This document shows, one piece after another, positions 51,610-60,028 of a stretch of 64,000 nt of DNA (the first letter of the stretch is position 1; every line of letters begins with the position of its first letter). A program made the position numbers and the translations under genes. This stretch comes from Streptomyces scabiei 87.22 (GTDB lineage Bacteria; Actinomycetota; Actinomycetes; Streptomycetales; Streptomycetaceae), in contig NC_013929.1 in the NCBI RefSeq assembly GCF_000091305.1, forward strand, positions 2,480,001-2,544,000, given 5' to 3'. The notes beneath the pieces are model-generated. The model was not told the DNA's origin. It searched no databases and saw nothing but the letters and a program-made list of their open reading frames with translations.

Positions 51610-52068
51610 TTGCAACCCGGCACCCACTTCGCCTTCGGCACCCACGACACGCACGGCTTCGTCGCTTCCTACACCTCCTCCCTTCCCGCGCACATCGCCC
51701 ACTGGTACCTGGAACGCGAGCAGTTCGAGCCCGTCCCCGGTGAGCCCGGGCTGTACCGGCTCAGCGAGCCCGAGCGCGACGGTCGGCGCCGCACCCGCCA
51801 GGCCGTCGACGATCTTCGCCTCCTGGGCTACACGGTGCAGGCCGACATGCGCGTCGACCCGGCCGTCTCCGCCAGCCCACCACGCCCGGTCCGGCCCAAC
51901 GGGCTCCAGGAACGCCGCCGTCTCGCCCAGGCCGCCGCCGGCCGAACGACTCAGCGTCGCGCCACACCGCCCACCACCTCCGCGCCGGCCGCCCGGCCGA
52001 TCCCGCCGAAGCCCACCTACGCACCGACCGTCCACCTGACGGCCTCGGGCGGCGGGCGGTCCCGATGA
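51610..52068 (+). CDS. Small protein of the GF...YRL paralog family
   Basis: A 152-residue protein. TTG 51610 follows AGGAG at 11 nt. Core ERDFLE-like stretch FVASYTSSLPAHIAHWYLEREQFEPVPGEPGLYRLSEPERDGRRRTRQAVDDLRLLGYTVQADMRVDP shares the pattern GF/QF..YRLxxxx..A...LRxxGYxVxxD with genes at 55539, 56255 and 57010. Basic tail. Function unknown. Confidence 0.65.
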   Translation: MQPGTHFAFGTHDTHGFVASYTSSLPAHIAHWYLEREQFEPVPGEPGLYRLSEPERDGRRRTRQAVDDLRLLGYTVQADMRVDPAVSASPPRPVRPNGLQERRRLAQAAAGRTTQRRATPPTTSAPAARPIPPKPTYAPTVHLTASGGGRSR

Positions 52069-53255
52069 CGCCCGCAAACAACCAGATGCCCGACGGCCCC
52101 CGGCCGATGGCACCGGAACTCGCCAACGCTGCACGCGACTTCCGGCTGCGGATGACGGTCATCGACCGCGAGACCGAAACGGCGCTCGACATGACACGCG
52201 ACCGCTACGGCCGCACCGTCCACCCAAGCGCCGCAGCAGCCGCACGAGCCCACCGCGACAAGGCGGCGGTGGAGGCGTACACCACCCACCTCGCCCCGCA
52301 CACCGATGCTCTGCTCGATGTCGCCCGCCGCGCGCTCGACGAGCTGCCACCTGCCCGGCATCTGGCCGGGTGGCGGGCCGTGCTGGACGGCTTGGCCGCC
52401 TCCGCCGCCGAGATTCGCCGGACGCTCGACCGGCCGGCCGCTCCCGGCTCCCCGGAGGAACGCGGGCAGCACTCGGCACTGTGGCCGCACCTCACCGCAT
52501 GGGCGGATCACAGCCTTATCGCCAGCAACCTCGCCGACCAGAGCGATGGGCACCACCACAAGGCACCGCTGACCGACGAAGAACAGCGGATGTGGACCGA
52601 GGTGGCCCAGGCCGCGCAGGGGCGAGGCGAACTGGAGCTGACCGAGTCCTGGTACGCCGCCGACGGGCAACCGATCGCCCTCGCCTACCTGGTCGAAGAC
52701 GACGACTCGACGCTGGTCGCGCTGCGAGGGGACCCGGATGCACCGGGCTGGCAGGTGATCGGTCACTACGCCCACGAATACGAGGCAGGAAAGGTATTGC
52801 CCGTCCCGGTCCCGCCTGGCGTGCTGCGCGCGGACGTCTCCCGGTTCAACCGCCCGGTGCCGGCCCCGGAGGTGTCGCTGCAGGAACTCATCCGCAATGT
52901 CGTCGAAGGCCGGACTGCGGGTGACGCGTCCGACGCTCTTTTCGGGGCCGTCCAGCGCGGCTACGACGCGGGCCCGATGGTCCGTCTCCAAGAACTCCTC
53001 GAAACGAGTGGCCAGTTCGCCAGCGCGCTGGAGACCGCGCAGGGCCGCCAGATCGCCGCCCGCCTCTCGGCGCTGGGCCGGCAGATCGAGTTCCTCACCC
53101 GCGAAGTCGAGGAGGCGGCCGAGGACCTCGGCGCGACCGTCGCCGTCCTGCCGCCGCACCGCACCCCCGTGCTGCGCGTCCGCCCGCGCCCCGCCGTGGA
53201 CACCGCACCACCCACGCCGCCGCCCCGCGTCAGCACGCCCGCCCGCCACCGTTGA
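52065..53255 (+). CDS. Large hypothetical protein
   Basis: A 396-residue protein; ATG overlaps the previous stop. Helical N-terminal half (VIDRETETALDMTRDRYGRTVHPSAAAAARAHRDKAAVEAYTTHL), a domain with SWYAADGQPIALAYLVEDDDSTLVALRGDPDAPGWQVIGHYAHEYE, and a coiled-coil C-terminus (LQELLETSGQFASALETAQGRQIAARLSALGRQIEFLTREVEEAAEDL). No family named. Confidence 0.65.
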   Translation: MTPANNQMPDGPRPMAPELANAARDFRLRMTVIDRETETALDMTRDRYGRTVHPSAAAAARAHRDKAAVEAYTTHLAPHTDALLDVARRALDELPPARHLAGWRAVLDGLAASAAEIRRTLDRPAAPGSPEERGQHSALWPHLTAWADHSLIASNLADQSDGHHHKAPLTDEEQRMWTEVAQAAQGRGELELTESWYAADGQPIALAYLVEDDDSTLVALRGDPDAPGWQVIGHYAHEYEAGKVLPVPVPPGVLRADVSRFNRPVPAPEVSLQELIRNVVEGRTAGDASDALFGAVQRGYDAGPMVRLQELLETSGQFASALETAQGRQIAARLSALGRQIEFLTREVEEAAEDLGATVAVLPPHRTPVLRVRPRPAVDTAPPTPPPRVSTPARHR

Positions 53256-53273
53256 GCACCGAGAAAGCACCCG

Positions 53274-53720
53274 TTGTCCCCGACCGCACTCCCGGCCCCT
53301 GCACCGCGCACCACCTACGGCGCGGTGCCGGGCAGCCCGTACGTCACCCGCCTGGTCGGCGGCACCCTCACCTGCCGCCTCCCCAACGGCATGGCGCCCG
53401 TCGCCATCCTCCTGTGGGCCACCGCGAGCGGAGGCAGCATCACCTTCGGCGGGCTGCTCAGCGCCCTGCACGGGCTGCCCTGCCCGCTGACCCAGCCGGT
53501 CAAGGGACGCCTCATGGACCGCGGCGGCCACAGCACGGTGCACCTTCCGGCCGGCGCGCGCCGACGTCTCGGTCCCACCGGACACATGCAGCGCGGCCGG
53601 CACAGACGCCCTGATCAGGGCGCAACCCCCTACTTTCTAACCCTTTTGAGGAGATCCATTTATGGCCGTCCGTACGCAGTGGACCGTGGAGCACGCATGC
53701 TCTCACCAGGTGGTTCATGA
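53274..53720 (+). CDS. Hypothetical protein, end uncertain
   Basis: TTG 53274 has a weak site (GAGAAAG). Residues 10-100 look real (YVTRLVGGTLTCRLPNGMAPVAILLWATASGGSITFGGLLSALHGLPCPL). The last 45 codons are arginine-rich and overlap the next gene by 59 nt. In another frame a stop occurs near 53640 after DALIRAQPPTF, so a frameshift near 53560 is possible. Confidence 0.45.
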   Translation: MSPTALPAPAPRTTYGAVPGSPYVTRLVGGTLTCRLPNGMAPVAILLWATASGGSITFGGLLSALHGLPCPLTQPVKGRLMDRGGHSTVHLPAGARRRLGPTGHMQRGRHRRPDQGATPYFLTLLRRSIYGRPYAVDRGARMLSPGGS

Positions 53721-54159
53721 CTTGTCCGGACGTCCTGCCGACAAGCGGGCGGGATTTGCCCGCTGGCTCGCGGCCAAGGACTGCAGCGACTGCTGGAAGG
53801 CGGCGCGCGACGCCGACACCGAGTCCAAGGAGGAGTGGCTCGCGGCAAAGCGCGCCTCCGAGCAGGAGGCGGCCCTCGCGTGGGCGAAGCAGTTCGACAT
53901 GCCGCAGTTGGAAGGCCCCGAAAAGGCCCTGGACTGGGGTGAGCGCTCCCGCCACCAGCTGATGACGGCCGCGCACACCGCGCTGGTCGTAGAGGGGAGT
54001 TGGGACGAGGCCGACTGGGCGGAGCTGGAGGAGAAGGCCCGCTCCATCACGCGCGCCGGGTGGTGGATAGATCAGAGGGACGCAGAGGGCACCGACATGC
54101 TCGAACTCCTCGACGCAGCCACCGAGGCGGACCGCGGGACGGACAACCCGTTCCGCTGA
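53662..54159 (+). CDS. Hypothetical protein with Cys/His N-terminus
   Basis: A 165-residue protein. ATG 53662 follows GAGGAGATCCATTT. N-terminal zinc-binding-type pattern: HACSHQVVHD and KDCSDCWKAARD. Helical, charged remainder. The leader is AT-rich for this genome (53630-53661), so this gene may have its own promoter. Function unknown. Confidence 0.7.
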   Translation: MAVRTQWTVEHACSHQVVHDLSGRPADKRAGFARWLAAKDCSDCWKAARDADTESKEEWLAAKRASEQEAALAWAKQFDMPQLEGPEKALDWGERSRHQLMTAAHTALVVEGSWDEADWAELEEKARSITRAGWWIDQRDAEGTDMLELLDAATEADRGTDNPFR

Positions 54160-54167
54160 CAGCGGGG

Positions 54168-54214
54168 AACATAGCCGGGAAACGCCGGTTAGCCAAACCG
54201 GCGTTCCTCCGGAC
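54168..54214. promoter_or_regulatory. 47-bp hairpin element, copy 2
   Basis: AACATAGCCG (54168-54177), CGCCGGTT (54183-54190), 5-nt loop, AACCGGCG (54196-54203), TCCGGAC (54208-54214). Inverted copy of 34930-34976; the gene starting at 54258 follows, 44 nt away. Candidate operator, attenuator or recombination site. Confidence 0.7.
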
Positions 54215-54257
54215 CATTGTTCCTCCCACCCCGCCCACCTCGCGTGGAAGGAACAGC

Positions 54258-54683
54258 ATGTCCCAGCCCCCGCCCACGTCAGCCTTCGCGCCGACACCCG
54301 ACCCGCTCACACCCGACCGGGACATCACGCACCAGCACTTCCAGGCCGGTGACACCGTCGTCGTCCTCAAAGGGGTGGCCGGCGGTGAACTGTGGGGAGA
54401 CGCGATGCGCGTCGTCGCTCCGTCCTGGCACACCCTGACCGACGAGGACGGCTGGCGGCTGCGGGATGCGACCGGCGGAGCCCAGTCCTACGTCACCGCG
54501 CACCCCCGCTACCTCGTGCACCTCTCACGCCGCTGCCCGGACTGCCTGATCCACCTGCGAGCCATGGAGGACACGCTCCTTGCGCGGTTCGCCGGCCGCG
54601 ACGAGCTGATCGACTGCGGCTGGTACACCACCACCGCCCTGGGTCAGCTCGTGCACATCGCCGACATCCGGGGCGGCCGGTGA
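54258..54683 (+). CDS. Hypothetical protein with CxxC motif
   Basis: A 141-residue protein. ATG 54258 follows GGAAGGA. Strand-rich centre (FQAGDTVVVLKGVAGGELWGDAMRVVAPSWHTLTDEDGWRLRDATGG) and RRCPDCLIHLRAMEDTLLARFAGRDELIDCGWY. The stop overlaps the next GTG (GTGA). It may act with the dead-relaxase protein. Confidence 0.65.
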   Translation: MSQPPPTSAFAPTPDPLTPDRDITHQHFQAGDTVVVLKGVAGGELWGDAMRVVAPSWHTLTDEDGWRLRDATGGAQSYVTAHPRYLVHLSRRCPDCLIHLRAMEDTLLARFAGRDELIDCGWYTTTALGQLVHIADIRGGR

Positions 54684-55525
54684 TCCCCCGCCTCCATGAG
54701 CGGACCCACACTCCGCGCGACCCGCTCGCCGAGGCGCTGGGGCGGCCCATCTCGGCGAACGAGGGCCTGACGGAATACACGGTCGTCGCCCACTGGCCGG
54801 GCCTGGATTACTTCACCCTGGACGACGAGCAGAGGACCTGGACGTCCGTCCAGTGGGCCGAGCACCTCGAAGACCCGTACCTGGAGCACCCGTTCGCCGC
54901 ACGCCCGAATGATGACCGGCGGCCGATTCTCCACCTCGACGTCCGACTTCACCCGGACGACCGGGAGCTGACCGGCCCCGAGTGGGCCGAAGCCGCCCAC
55001 CGGCTCGCGCGGGCCGCCGGCATCGAGATTCCGGGCAAGGAGGACGGCTGCCGGTGGATCGCCGTTCAGGCCCAGCCTGGACGCCTCGACCTGATCGCCA
55101 ACCTGATCCACCTCGACGGCGCATGGCACACCCCGCCCGCAGACATCCTGCGGCGCCTCTCGGACGAGGCGCGCCGCATCGAGCAGGACCTGCACCTGAT
55201 CCCCGTCCGCACTGGGCCCGCCCCGCGGCCCGCCATCCGGCTGGCGCCCACGGCATCGGCCCAGCTCGCGAGCGTCCTCACGCAGCTCGCCGACGAGCAG
55301 GCCGGCCCGCTGGCCACGGTCCGCGGACTCGTCGAGCACGCCGCGCACCGGATCGCCCGCCAGCCCGGCGTCGCCGGGACCGACACCGCGCACCGCCTGG
55401 AGCTGGTCGCCCGCCGCCTCCACGCCATCCAGCAGGACCTGGACAGCATCGCAGCCCACATGATCCAGCCCCGGGTCGCCGCCGTACCGCCCGCCGCCCG
55501 GCACACCGCCCACCGATCGCCGTAG
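54680..55525 (+). CDS. Relaxase-fold protein without catalytic histidines
   Basis: A 281-residue protein. Residues 85-176 align with the relaxase at 6079: VRLHPDDRELTGPEWAEAAHRL, GCRWIAVQAQPGRLDLIANLI and LSDEARRIEQDLHL match VRADPGDRILSDEEWADIARRI, GCRWAAVRHADDHIHIVATLV and AEARLIEKELGL. The histidine cluster is replaced: H124 to A131, D126 to P133, H128 to R135, H130 to D137. It cannot bind the metal in the usual way, so it is probably a non-catalytic relative that binds DNA or a partner. The C-terminal part is helical. Confidence 0.75.
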   Translation: MIPRLHERTHTPRDPLAEALGRPISANEGLTEYTVVAHWPGLDYFTLDDEQRTWTSVQWAEHLEDPYLEHPFAARPNDDRRPILHLDVRLHPDDRELTGPEWAEAAHRLARAAGIEIPGKEDGCRWIAVQAQPGRLDLIANLIHLDGAWHTPPADILRRLSDEARRIEQDLHLIPVRTGPAPRPAIRLAPTASAQLASVLTQLADEQAGPLATVRGLVEHAAHRIARQPGVAGTDTAHRLELVARRLHAIQQDLDSIAAHMIQPRVAAVPPAARHTAHRSP

Positions 55526-55538
55526 GAGAAACGTCTCC

Positions 55539-56234
55539 TTGCCCCGCACCGACCGCTTCCTGGACATCCGCCGTGACCCGCACTCCGACGAACTCCTCGC
55601 CCGTGGTGGCGACTCCGAGGCGCACAGCATTCTCCAGCGCGCGGGTTTCATCGCCGTCGTCCGCGTCCACGAGACCTACCACCGTGCCCCCACCGGCCTC
55701 ACCGAAGACGACGAGTCCCGTCTCGCCGCCGACGCTGTCGCCCGTCTCCGGGCCATCGGATACCACGTCGACTGCGACAAGGACTTCGACACAGACGCCC
55801 GTCCGGCCAGTCACCTGCCGCTGGGCTCCGCGGTCGCCCACCTCGCCGAGCGCATTCGCGAGGCCACCACCACCGAAGAGGCGGCTGACGCGCTGACCGA
55901 GCTGACCGCCGCCCACGACGGCATCCTCGTCGCCCTGCGCGAAGTCCTCACTGCCACCGCCGAATTCCACGAAGGGCTCGGAGGAGCAGCCGATCAACAC
56001 GTCGCCCGGCGCCTTCGCTACCTGGACGAATGGCGCGTTCGCTCGCTTCTGAACGATCTCTCGGCCACCCGCAACGCTCTCGCCGACCGGCGCGCCCCTC
56101 ACCCCGGTCGCAGCATCTGCACCGGGGAGGTCCCCGCCACCGAGCGCGAGCGCTCCGCCGTATGCGCCTGCCCGCCCCCGCCGCGCTCGCTCCCGACCCC
56201 GCCACCACCGGTCGCGGCCGGACTGCGCCGCTGA
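55539..56234 (+). CDS. GF...YRL paralog family protein
   Basis: A 231-residue protein. TTG 55539, AGGAG 10 nt upstream. Core GGDSEAHSILQRAGFIAVVRVHETYHRAPTGLTEDDESRLAADAVARLRAIGYHVDCDKDF, shared with 57010. A helical middle follows (HLAERIREATTTEEAADALTELTAAHDGILVALREVLTATAEFHEGLG). Cys-rich, Pro-rich tail. Unknown role. Confidence 0.7.
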   Translation: MPRTDRFLDIRRDPHSDELLARGGDSEAHSILQRAGFIAVVRVHETYHRAPTGLTEDDESRLAADAVARLRAIGYHVDCDKDFDTDARPASHLPLGSAVAHLAERIREATTTEEAADALTELTAAHDGILVALREVLTATAEFHEGLGGAADQHVARRLRYLDEWRVRSLLNDLSATRNALADRRAPHPGRSICTGEVPATERERSAVCACPPPPRSLPTPPPPVAAGLRR

Positions 56235-56254
56235 CCCCCTCGCCCAAGGACACC

Positions 56255-57013
56255 ATGCACGACCACGACACCTCCGAGCGCCTCGCCTCGTACGCCGACG
56301 TCCTCGCCGGTGAACTCCCCGACACCTGGACCAGCACTCACCTCCCGCCGGACGCCAAGGACGACCTCGCCGAACTCGCCGACCGCATCTGGGACCTGGA
56401 CCTGGTCGCCGCTTCTCTGGCCGAGCACCCGCTCCAGCAGGCAGCCGTCCTGAGGCGCTCCGACGGCGCCCAGCTGGTCCTTCTGGACCGGCACGATGAA
56501 CGCGACGGGTTCCTTCTCGCCGCCGTCGCACCCCGCGCCCTGCCCGACGAGGCGTACCGCGCCGTCCCCGAGCCCAACGGCATCGCCCTGGCGGACGACC
56601 CGTTCCTGGGCGCCGAGCAGGTCGCCGGCGACTTGCTCGCCCGCTACGACAGCGCGCTCGCCCAGGTCCGGCACAACGCCCTGGGCGGCATCCAGCCCTC
56701 CCAGCCGGACCGGGTCGTCCTGACCTGGCAGCCGGACGGCAGCGTCGCCACCGCCCCCGTCGACGACCGTGCCGGTGCCATCCTCGTGGACAACGGCTTC
56801 ATCCAGGAGCCGCAGAGCGGCATCTACCGCCTCAGCGGCGACGACACCAAGGCACAGGCGCGCGCCCTGCGTGCGATCGGCCCGCAGCTCGACGGGCTCG
56901 GCATCGGCACCGCCCTCCAGCACCCCGCAGGCCGCACCGCGCCCACCTCCACTTCCGCTTCCATGCCGCCGGCCCCGGCCGCACCCCGAGCCTCGGCGAC
57001 CAGGACCCGATGA
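56255..57013 (+). CDS. GF...YRL paralog family protein
   Basis: A 252-residue protein. ATG 56255 follows AAGGA. The first 120 residues contain VLRRSDGAQLVLLDRHDERDGFLLAAVAPRALPDEAYRAV. The second half has DDRAGAILVDNGFIQEPQSGIYRLSGDDTKAQARALRAIGPQL, the family core. The stop overlaps the next ATG. Confidence 0.7.
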   Translation: MHDHDTSERLASYADVLAGELPDTWTSTHLPPDAKDDLAELADRIWDLDLVAASLAEHPLQQAAVLRRSDGAQLVLLDRHDERDGFLLAAVAPRALPDEAYRAVPEPNGIALADDPFLGAEQVAGDLLARYDSALAQVRHNALGGIQPSQPDRVVLTWQPDGSVATAPVDDRAGAILVDNGFIQEPQSGIYRLSGDDTKAQARALRAIGPQLDGLGIGTALQHPAGRTAPTSTSASMPPAPAAPRASATRTR

Positions 57014-57660
57014 GGCAGGGCGAGCCCGACTTCGCGGTGTGGGAGTACATCACCATCACCAAGGACTCCCGCACCGGGCTGGTCATCGCCCTCGGCGGCA
57101 CCCAGGAAGCGGCCGGCATACTCCAGCGAAACGGTTTCCTCAATGCCCCAGGTCCCCGGGGCGAGTACCACCGACTCCCGCTCGGCCTCCCGTCAGAAGA
57201 CGAGCGCCACAGGGCCACGGCCGCCTCGCACGCCCTGCTCGCCGCCGGATACAGCGTCCACCTCGCGCCGGCGCTGAACACCTTCGGACCGCCCGACGAC
57301 GAACGTGAGGCCGCCCTGCGCTATCTCGCCCAGTTCTCCCGACGGGCCCTCGACGCTCGCAGCGGTGGCGAGGTCGCCGCGGTCCTGACCGAGATCGCCG
57401 AACCCGATGCCGGCCTGCTGCCTCTCCTTCGCGAGGCCCTCGTCGGCGCCTTCATCGGTTGGTCCCGGCTGCTGGAGACCACCGGCGCTGACCCGCAGGC
57501 GGCCGTGCAGCTCGGGCAAACGGCGCACGCTCTCGCCCGCGCCGAAGACAGCATCCTCCTGTCCCGCAATGACGCCGCGCGGACGGCCCACCGGCCGGCA
57601 CCCGCAACGACGCTGCCCAGCCCGGCGCAGCCATCCGCCCCCATGTCCCGCCATCGATGA
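57010..57660 (+). CDS. GF...YRL paralog family protein
   Basis: A 216-residue protein. Core GGTQEAAGILQRNGFLNAPGPRGEYHRLPLGLPSEDERHRATAASHALLAAGYSVHLAPAL, then a helical middle (AALRYLAQFSRRALDARSGGEVAAVLTEIAEPDAGLLPLLREALVGAFIGWSRLLE) in the same order as the 55539 protein. So these two are full-length paralogs. Confidence 0.72.
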   Translation: MRQGEPDFAVWEYITITKDSRTGLVIALGGTQEAAGILQRNGFLNAPGPRGEYHRLPLGLPSEDERHRATAASHALLAAGYSVHLAPALNTFGPPDDEREAALRYLAQFSRRALDARSGGEVAAVLTEIAEPDAGLLPLLREALVGAFIGWSRLLETTGADPQAAVQLGQTAHALARAEDSILLSRNDAARTAHRPAPATTLPSPAQPSAPMSRHR

Positions 57661-57783
57661 ACGTGCGGCAGCTGCTTCGCCCCACCGGCTCCGCCGCTCG
57701 CGTAGCTGAATCGTCCCTGCCCGCTCTCCGTCCGACAGGAGTCCACACCCGCTTGCCTCCGCGTCAGCCGTCTGCCGTCCCCT

Positions 57784-58530
57784 ATGTCCTGGCCGCCCCC
57801 CGGCTACCTTGCCGGCGGGGGTGACTGGGAGCAGTTGACCGAGCTGCTGCTGCGCGGGCACGGCTGGCACAACGTGTCCACGATCGACCAGCACACGGCG
57901 CTGGCCAGCCCCGACGGACGCCTGCATGTCGTACACGGCCGGCGTGCGGGCTGGACCTGGAACCTGCGCGCCACCGGCCCTGCCGGGCATCAGTGGGAAG
58001 CACTCCTCGGCGCGTACCTCCCCGTCGAGTACGTCAGCGCCCTGGTCGACGCCATGCGCCAACCGCCAACCGCCGCCAGCGGGTGGGCCATTGCCCCGCT
58101 GCTGGAGGCGGGTTGGCGCCCGGACGGTACTGGCCCCGCCTTGACAGCGGTGTCACCGGACGGCCTGGTCCGCATCACCGGACAACCCGAACACGCCCGC
58201 ACGCCAGGACCGTGGCATGCCCAGTGCACGGTCAACGGTTTTTGCTGGTGGACGGCCGCCTTAAGCCCCCACACCTCGCTCGCTGTCGTCACGGCGTTCA
58301 CCCGCAGTCTCGCCCGCGACGATCCGCTACCGCGGATGGCCATCGGAACGCCGCTGTACGGCTGCGGGCCCCACACCCGCCTGGCCCGGACAGCGCACGG
58401 GTGGGACGACGAGCAGGCACTGCTCGAAGCCCGGATCACCGACGCCCGCACCAGGCGGACCACCGGATCGGGGAGCGCTGCGCCTGAACTGAAGCCCGCC
58501 CGGGCCACTGCGGCCACCCGTAACCGCTGA
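57784..58530 (+). CDS. DUF317 protein, N-terminus uncertain
   Basis: A 248-residue protein from ATG 57784: PPPGYLAGGGDWEQL, then TALASPDGRLHVVHGR and LPVEYVSALVDAMRQP. A ribosome site (AGGAG) lies further up, before TTG 57753, in another frame which reads PSAVPYVLAAPRL up to a C run at 57792-57798. A one-base shift there would join it to YLAGGGD, giving the normal DUF317 start. Either the ATG is used or the C run is misread. Confidence 0.75.
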   Translation: MSWPPPGYLAGGGDWEQLTELLLRGHGWHNVSTIDQHTALASPDGRLHVVHGRRAGWTWNLRATGPAGHQWEALLGAYLPVEYVSALVDAMRQPPTAASGWAIAPLLEAGWRPDGTGPALTAVSPDGLVRITGQPEHARTPGPWHAQCTVNGFCWWTAALSPHTSLAVVTAFTRSLARDDPLPRMAIGTPLYGCGPHTRLARTAHGWDDEQALLEARITDARTRRTTGSGSAAPELKPARATAATRNR

Positions 58531-58597
58531 CCCGCACGGCCCCCGCGCGCCACCGCCCTCTTCCCTTTCCCCTAATTCCTTCGTTCAGGAGCCTTCC

Positions 58598-58795
58598 GTA
58601 CCCCGCATTCCCCTTCGTACCGAGCCACCACCGATCGCCGCCGAGCGTCGGCCTCGTCTGGCCGGCCTCCTCTTCCGCCGCTACCTGCGCGTTTGTATCC
58701 CCATCGGCCCCGATCACACCGTGCCCCTGGCCGGTGCGCGCCCGGAGGCCGGGCTCGCCGAGCTCCAGCGCGTCGGGCACCGCCACCATCACTGA
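58598..58795 (+). CDS. Possible small protein with unusual start (GTA)
   Basis: GTA 58598 lies 6 nt after AGGAG (58587-58591) and opens a 65-codon frame: PRIPLRTEPPPIAAERRPRLAGLLFRRYLRVCIPIGPDHTVPLAG...AELQRVGHRHHH. The preceding spacer CCTTCC is the same as before the 50471 gene. No standard start is in frame near by. Weak; kept because the composition is protein-like and it fills the gap between two genes. Confidence 0.3.
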   Translation, partial: VPRIPLRTEPPPIAAERRPRLAGLLFRRYLRVCIPIGPDHTVPLAGARPEAGLAELQRVGHRHHH

Positions 58796-58818
58796 CCGTC
58801 CCCCTGCCCCGGAGGAGC

Positions 58819-59202
58819 ATGTCCCACCACGCCCCCTACCCGGTGCGGCTGGCCGACGAGATCACCCGTCACCTCGGCCAGCTCGCCGACCATCTCTCTC
58901 AGCTCCCCCCACCCCAGGCCGCGCAGGTCATCGCCCGCGTCCTCGACCCGGATGCCGGAGTCCTCGGCGGCATCACCCACCTCGTGGCCACCGGCAGCGT
59001 GTTCGCCAAGGACCAGGCCGAACGAGGCGCCCTCCCCGCGGAAGTGTGGCTCGCCCTTGGCCGCGCCGCGAACGAACTGCACGACATCAGCCTCGACCTG
59101 GACGAACACAGGGACACCCTGCAGCACGTCGGCACCCAGCCCACCACCACCGCGGCCAAGCCCCCGGCACCCGCACCGCTCGTCGTCCGGCGGCACCGGT
59201 GA
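58819..59202 (+). CDS. Hypothetical helical protein
   Basis: A 127-residue protein. GGAGGAG precedes the ATG closely. Helical throughout (VRLADEITRHLGQLADHLSQLPPPQAAQVIARVLDPDAGVLGGITHLVATG...LGRAANELHDISLDLDEHRDTLQHV). The stop overlaps the DUF317 start. Unknown family. Confidence 0.65.
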   Translation: MSHHAPYPVRLADEITRHLGQLADHLSQLPPPQAAQVIARVLDPDAGVLGGITHLVATGSVFAKDQAERGALPAEVWLALGRAANELHDISLDLDEHRDTLQHVGTQPTTTAAKPPAPAPLVVRRHR

Positions 59203-60002
59203 AGAACAAGCAATGGCAAGGCTGGGGACCAGGCGAGCAGGCCGAGCAGCACTACCTCGTCCAGCCCCGTGCCCTCGCCAGCGGCGGCGACGTCCGCCAC
59301 GTCTCGGAGTTCCTGCGCGCCTCGGGCTGGCGGGACAAGTCCAAGAAGGGCGGTCCTCTGCTCATGGAGAGCCCGGACCGCACCGCCCGCGTCTCCTACG
59401 ACCCCTACATCCTGCCCGGCGGGTGGACCATCCACGGCCAAGCGGACGGCCCCAACGGCGAATGGACGGCGCACCTGGGCCGGCAGACGCCGGTGGAGAT
59501 CGTCGCCGGTATGACCGACGCCCTCACCCGACCCCGCTCAGCCCACGCCCCCAACGTCTGGGCACCCCTGCAGGAGCAGAACTGGCACGCGCGTTTTGAG
59601 GGCGAGCACTACACGGCGACCAGCCCCGACGGCACCGCGTGGATGCAGTACCACCACAGCCCCGACGGCACAGCGATGTGGTGGACCGGGGCACAGGACA
59701 AGCAGGGAAACGGCTGGACGGCCAACTTCACGCCCAACACTCCGATGCACCTGGTGCAAGCCCTCTCGGCCGAACTCGCCAGCCCCGATCCCGTGATGCG
59801 CCCGCGCGGGCGCGTCCCGCACAGCGCACAGATCCGCACCTGGTCGGTCTCCGTCAAGCCCTCCCAGCTCAGTGCGTGGCAGCAGGCCCGGATCACGGCC
59901 GCCCGCGCCGCCACCTGGGCCCGTAACAGCGCCCGAAGCACACGGCCACGCGCCACCGCCCGTCCCTACGCCCCCGCCGGCGGCGCCCGGACCCGCCGCT
60001 GA
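59199..60002 (+). CDS. DUF317 protein
   Basis: A 267-residue protein. GTG overlaps the previous stop. Two modules: HYLVQPRALASGGDVRHVSEFLRASGW...TPVEIVAGMTDAL and HARFEGEHYTATSPDGTAWMQYHH...TPMHLVQALSAELASPDPV. Typical second-domain text for DUF317. Basic tail. Confidence 0.85.
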   Translation: MKNKQWQGWGPGEQAEQHYLVQPRALASGGDVRHVSEFLRASGWRDKSKKGGPLLMESPDRTARVSYDPYILPGGWTIHGQADGPNGEWTAHLGRQTPVEIVAGMTDALTRPRSAHAPNVWAPLQEQNWHARFEGEHYTATSPDGTAWMQYHHSPDGTAMWWTGAQDKQGNGWTANFTPNTPMHLVQALSAELASPDPVMRPRGRVPHSAQIRTWSVSVKPSQLSAWQQARITAARAATWARNSARSTRPRATARPYAPAGGARTRR

Positions 60003-60028
60003 CCCGACGCCCCGTCCCAAGGAGCCCG

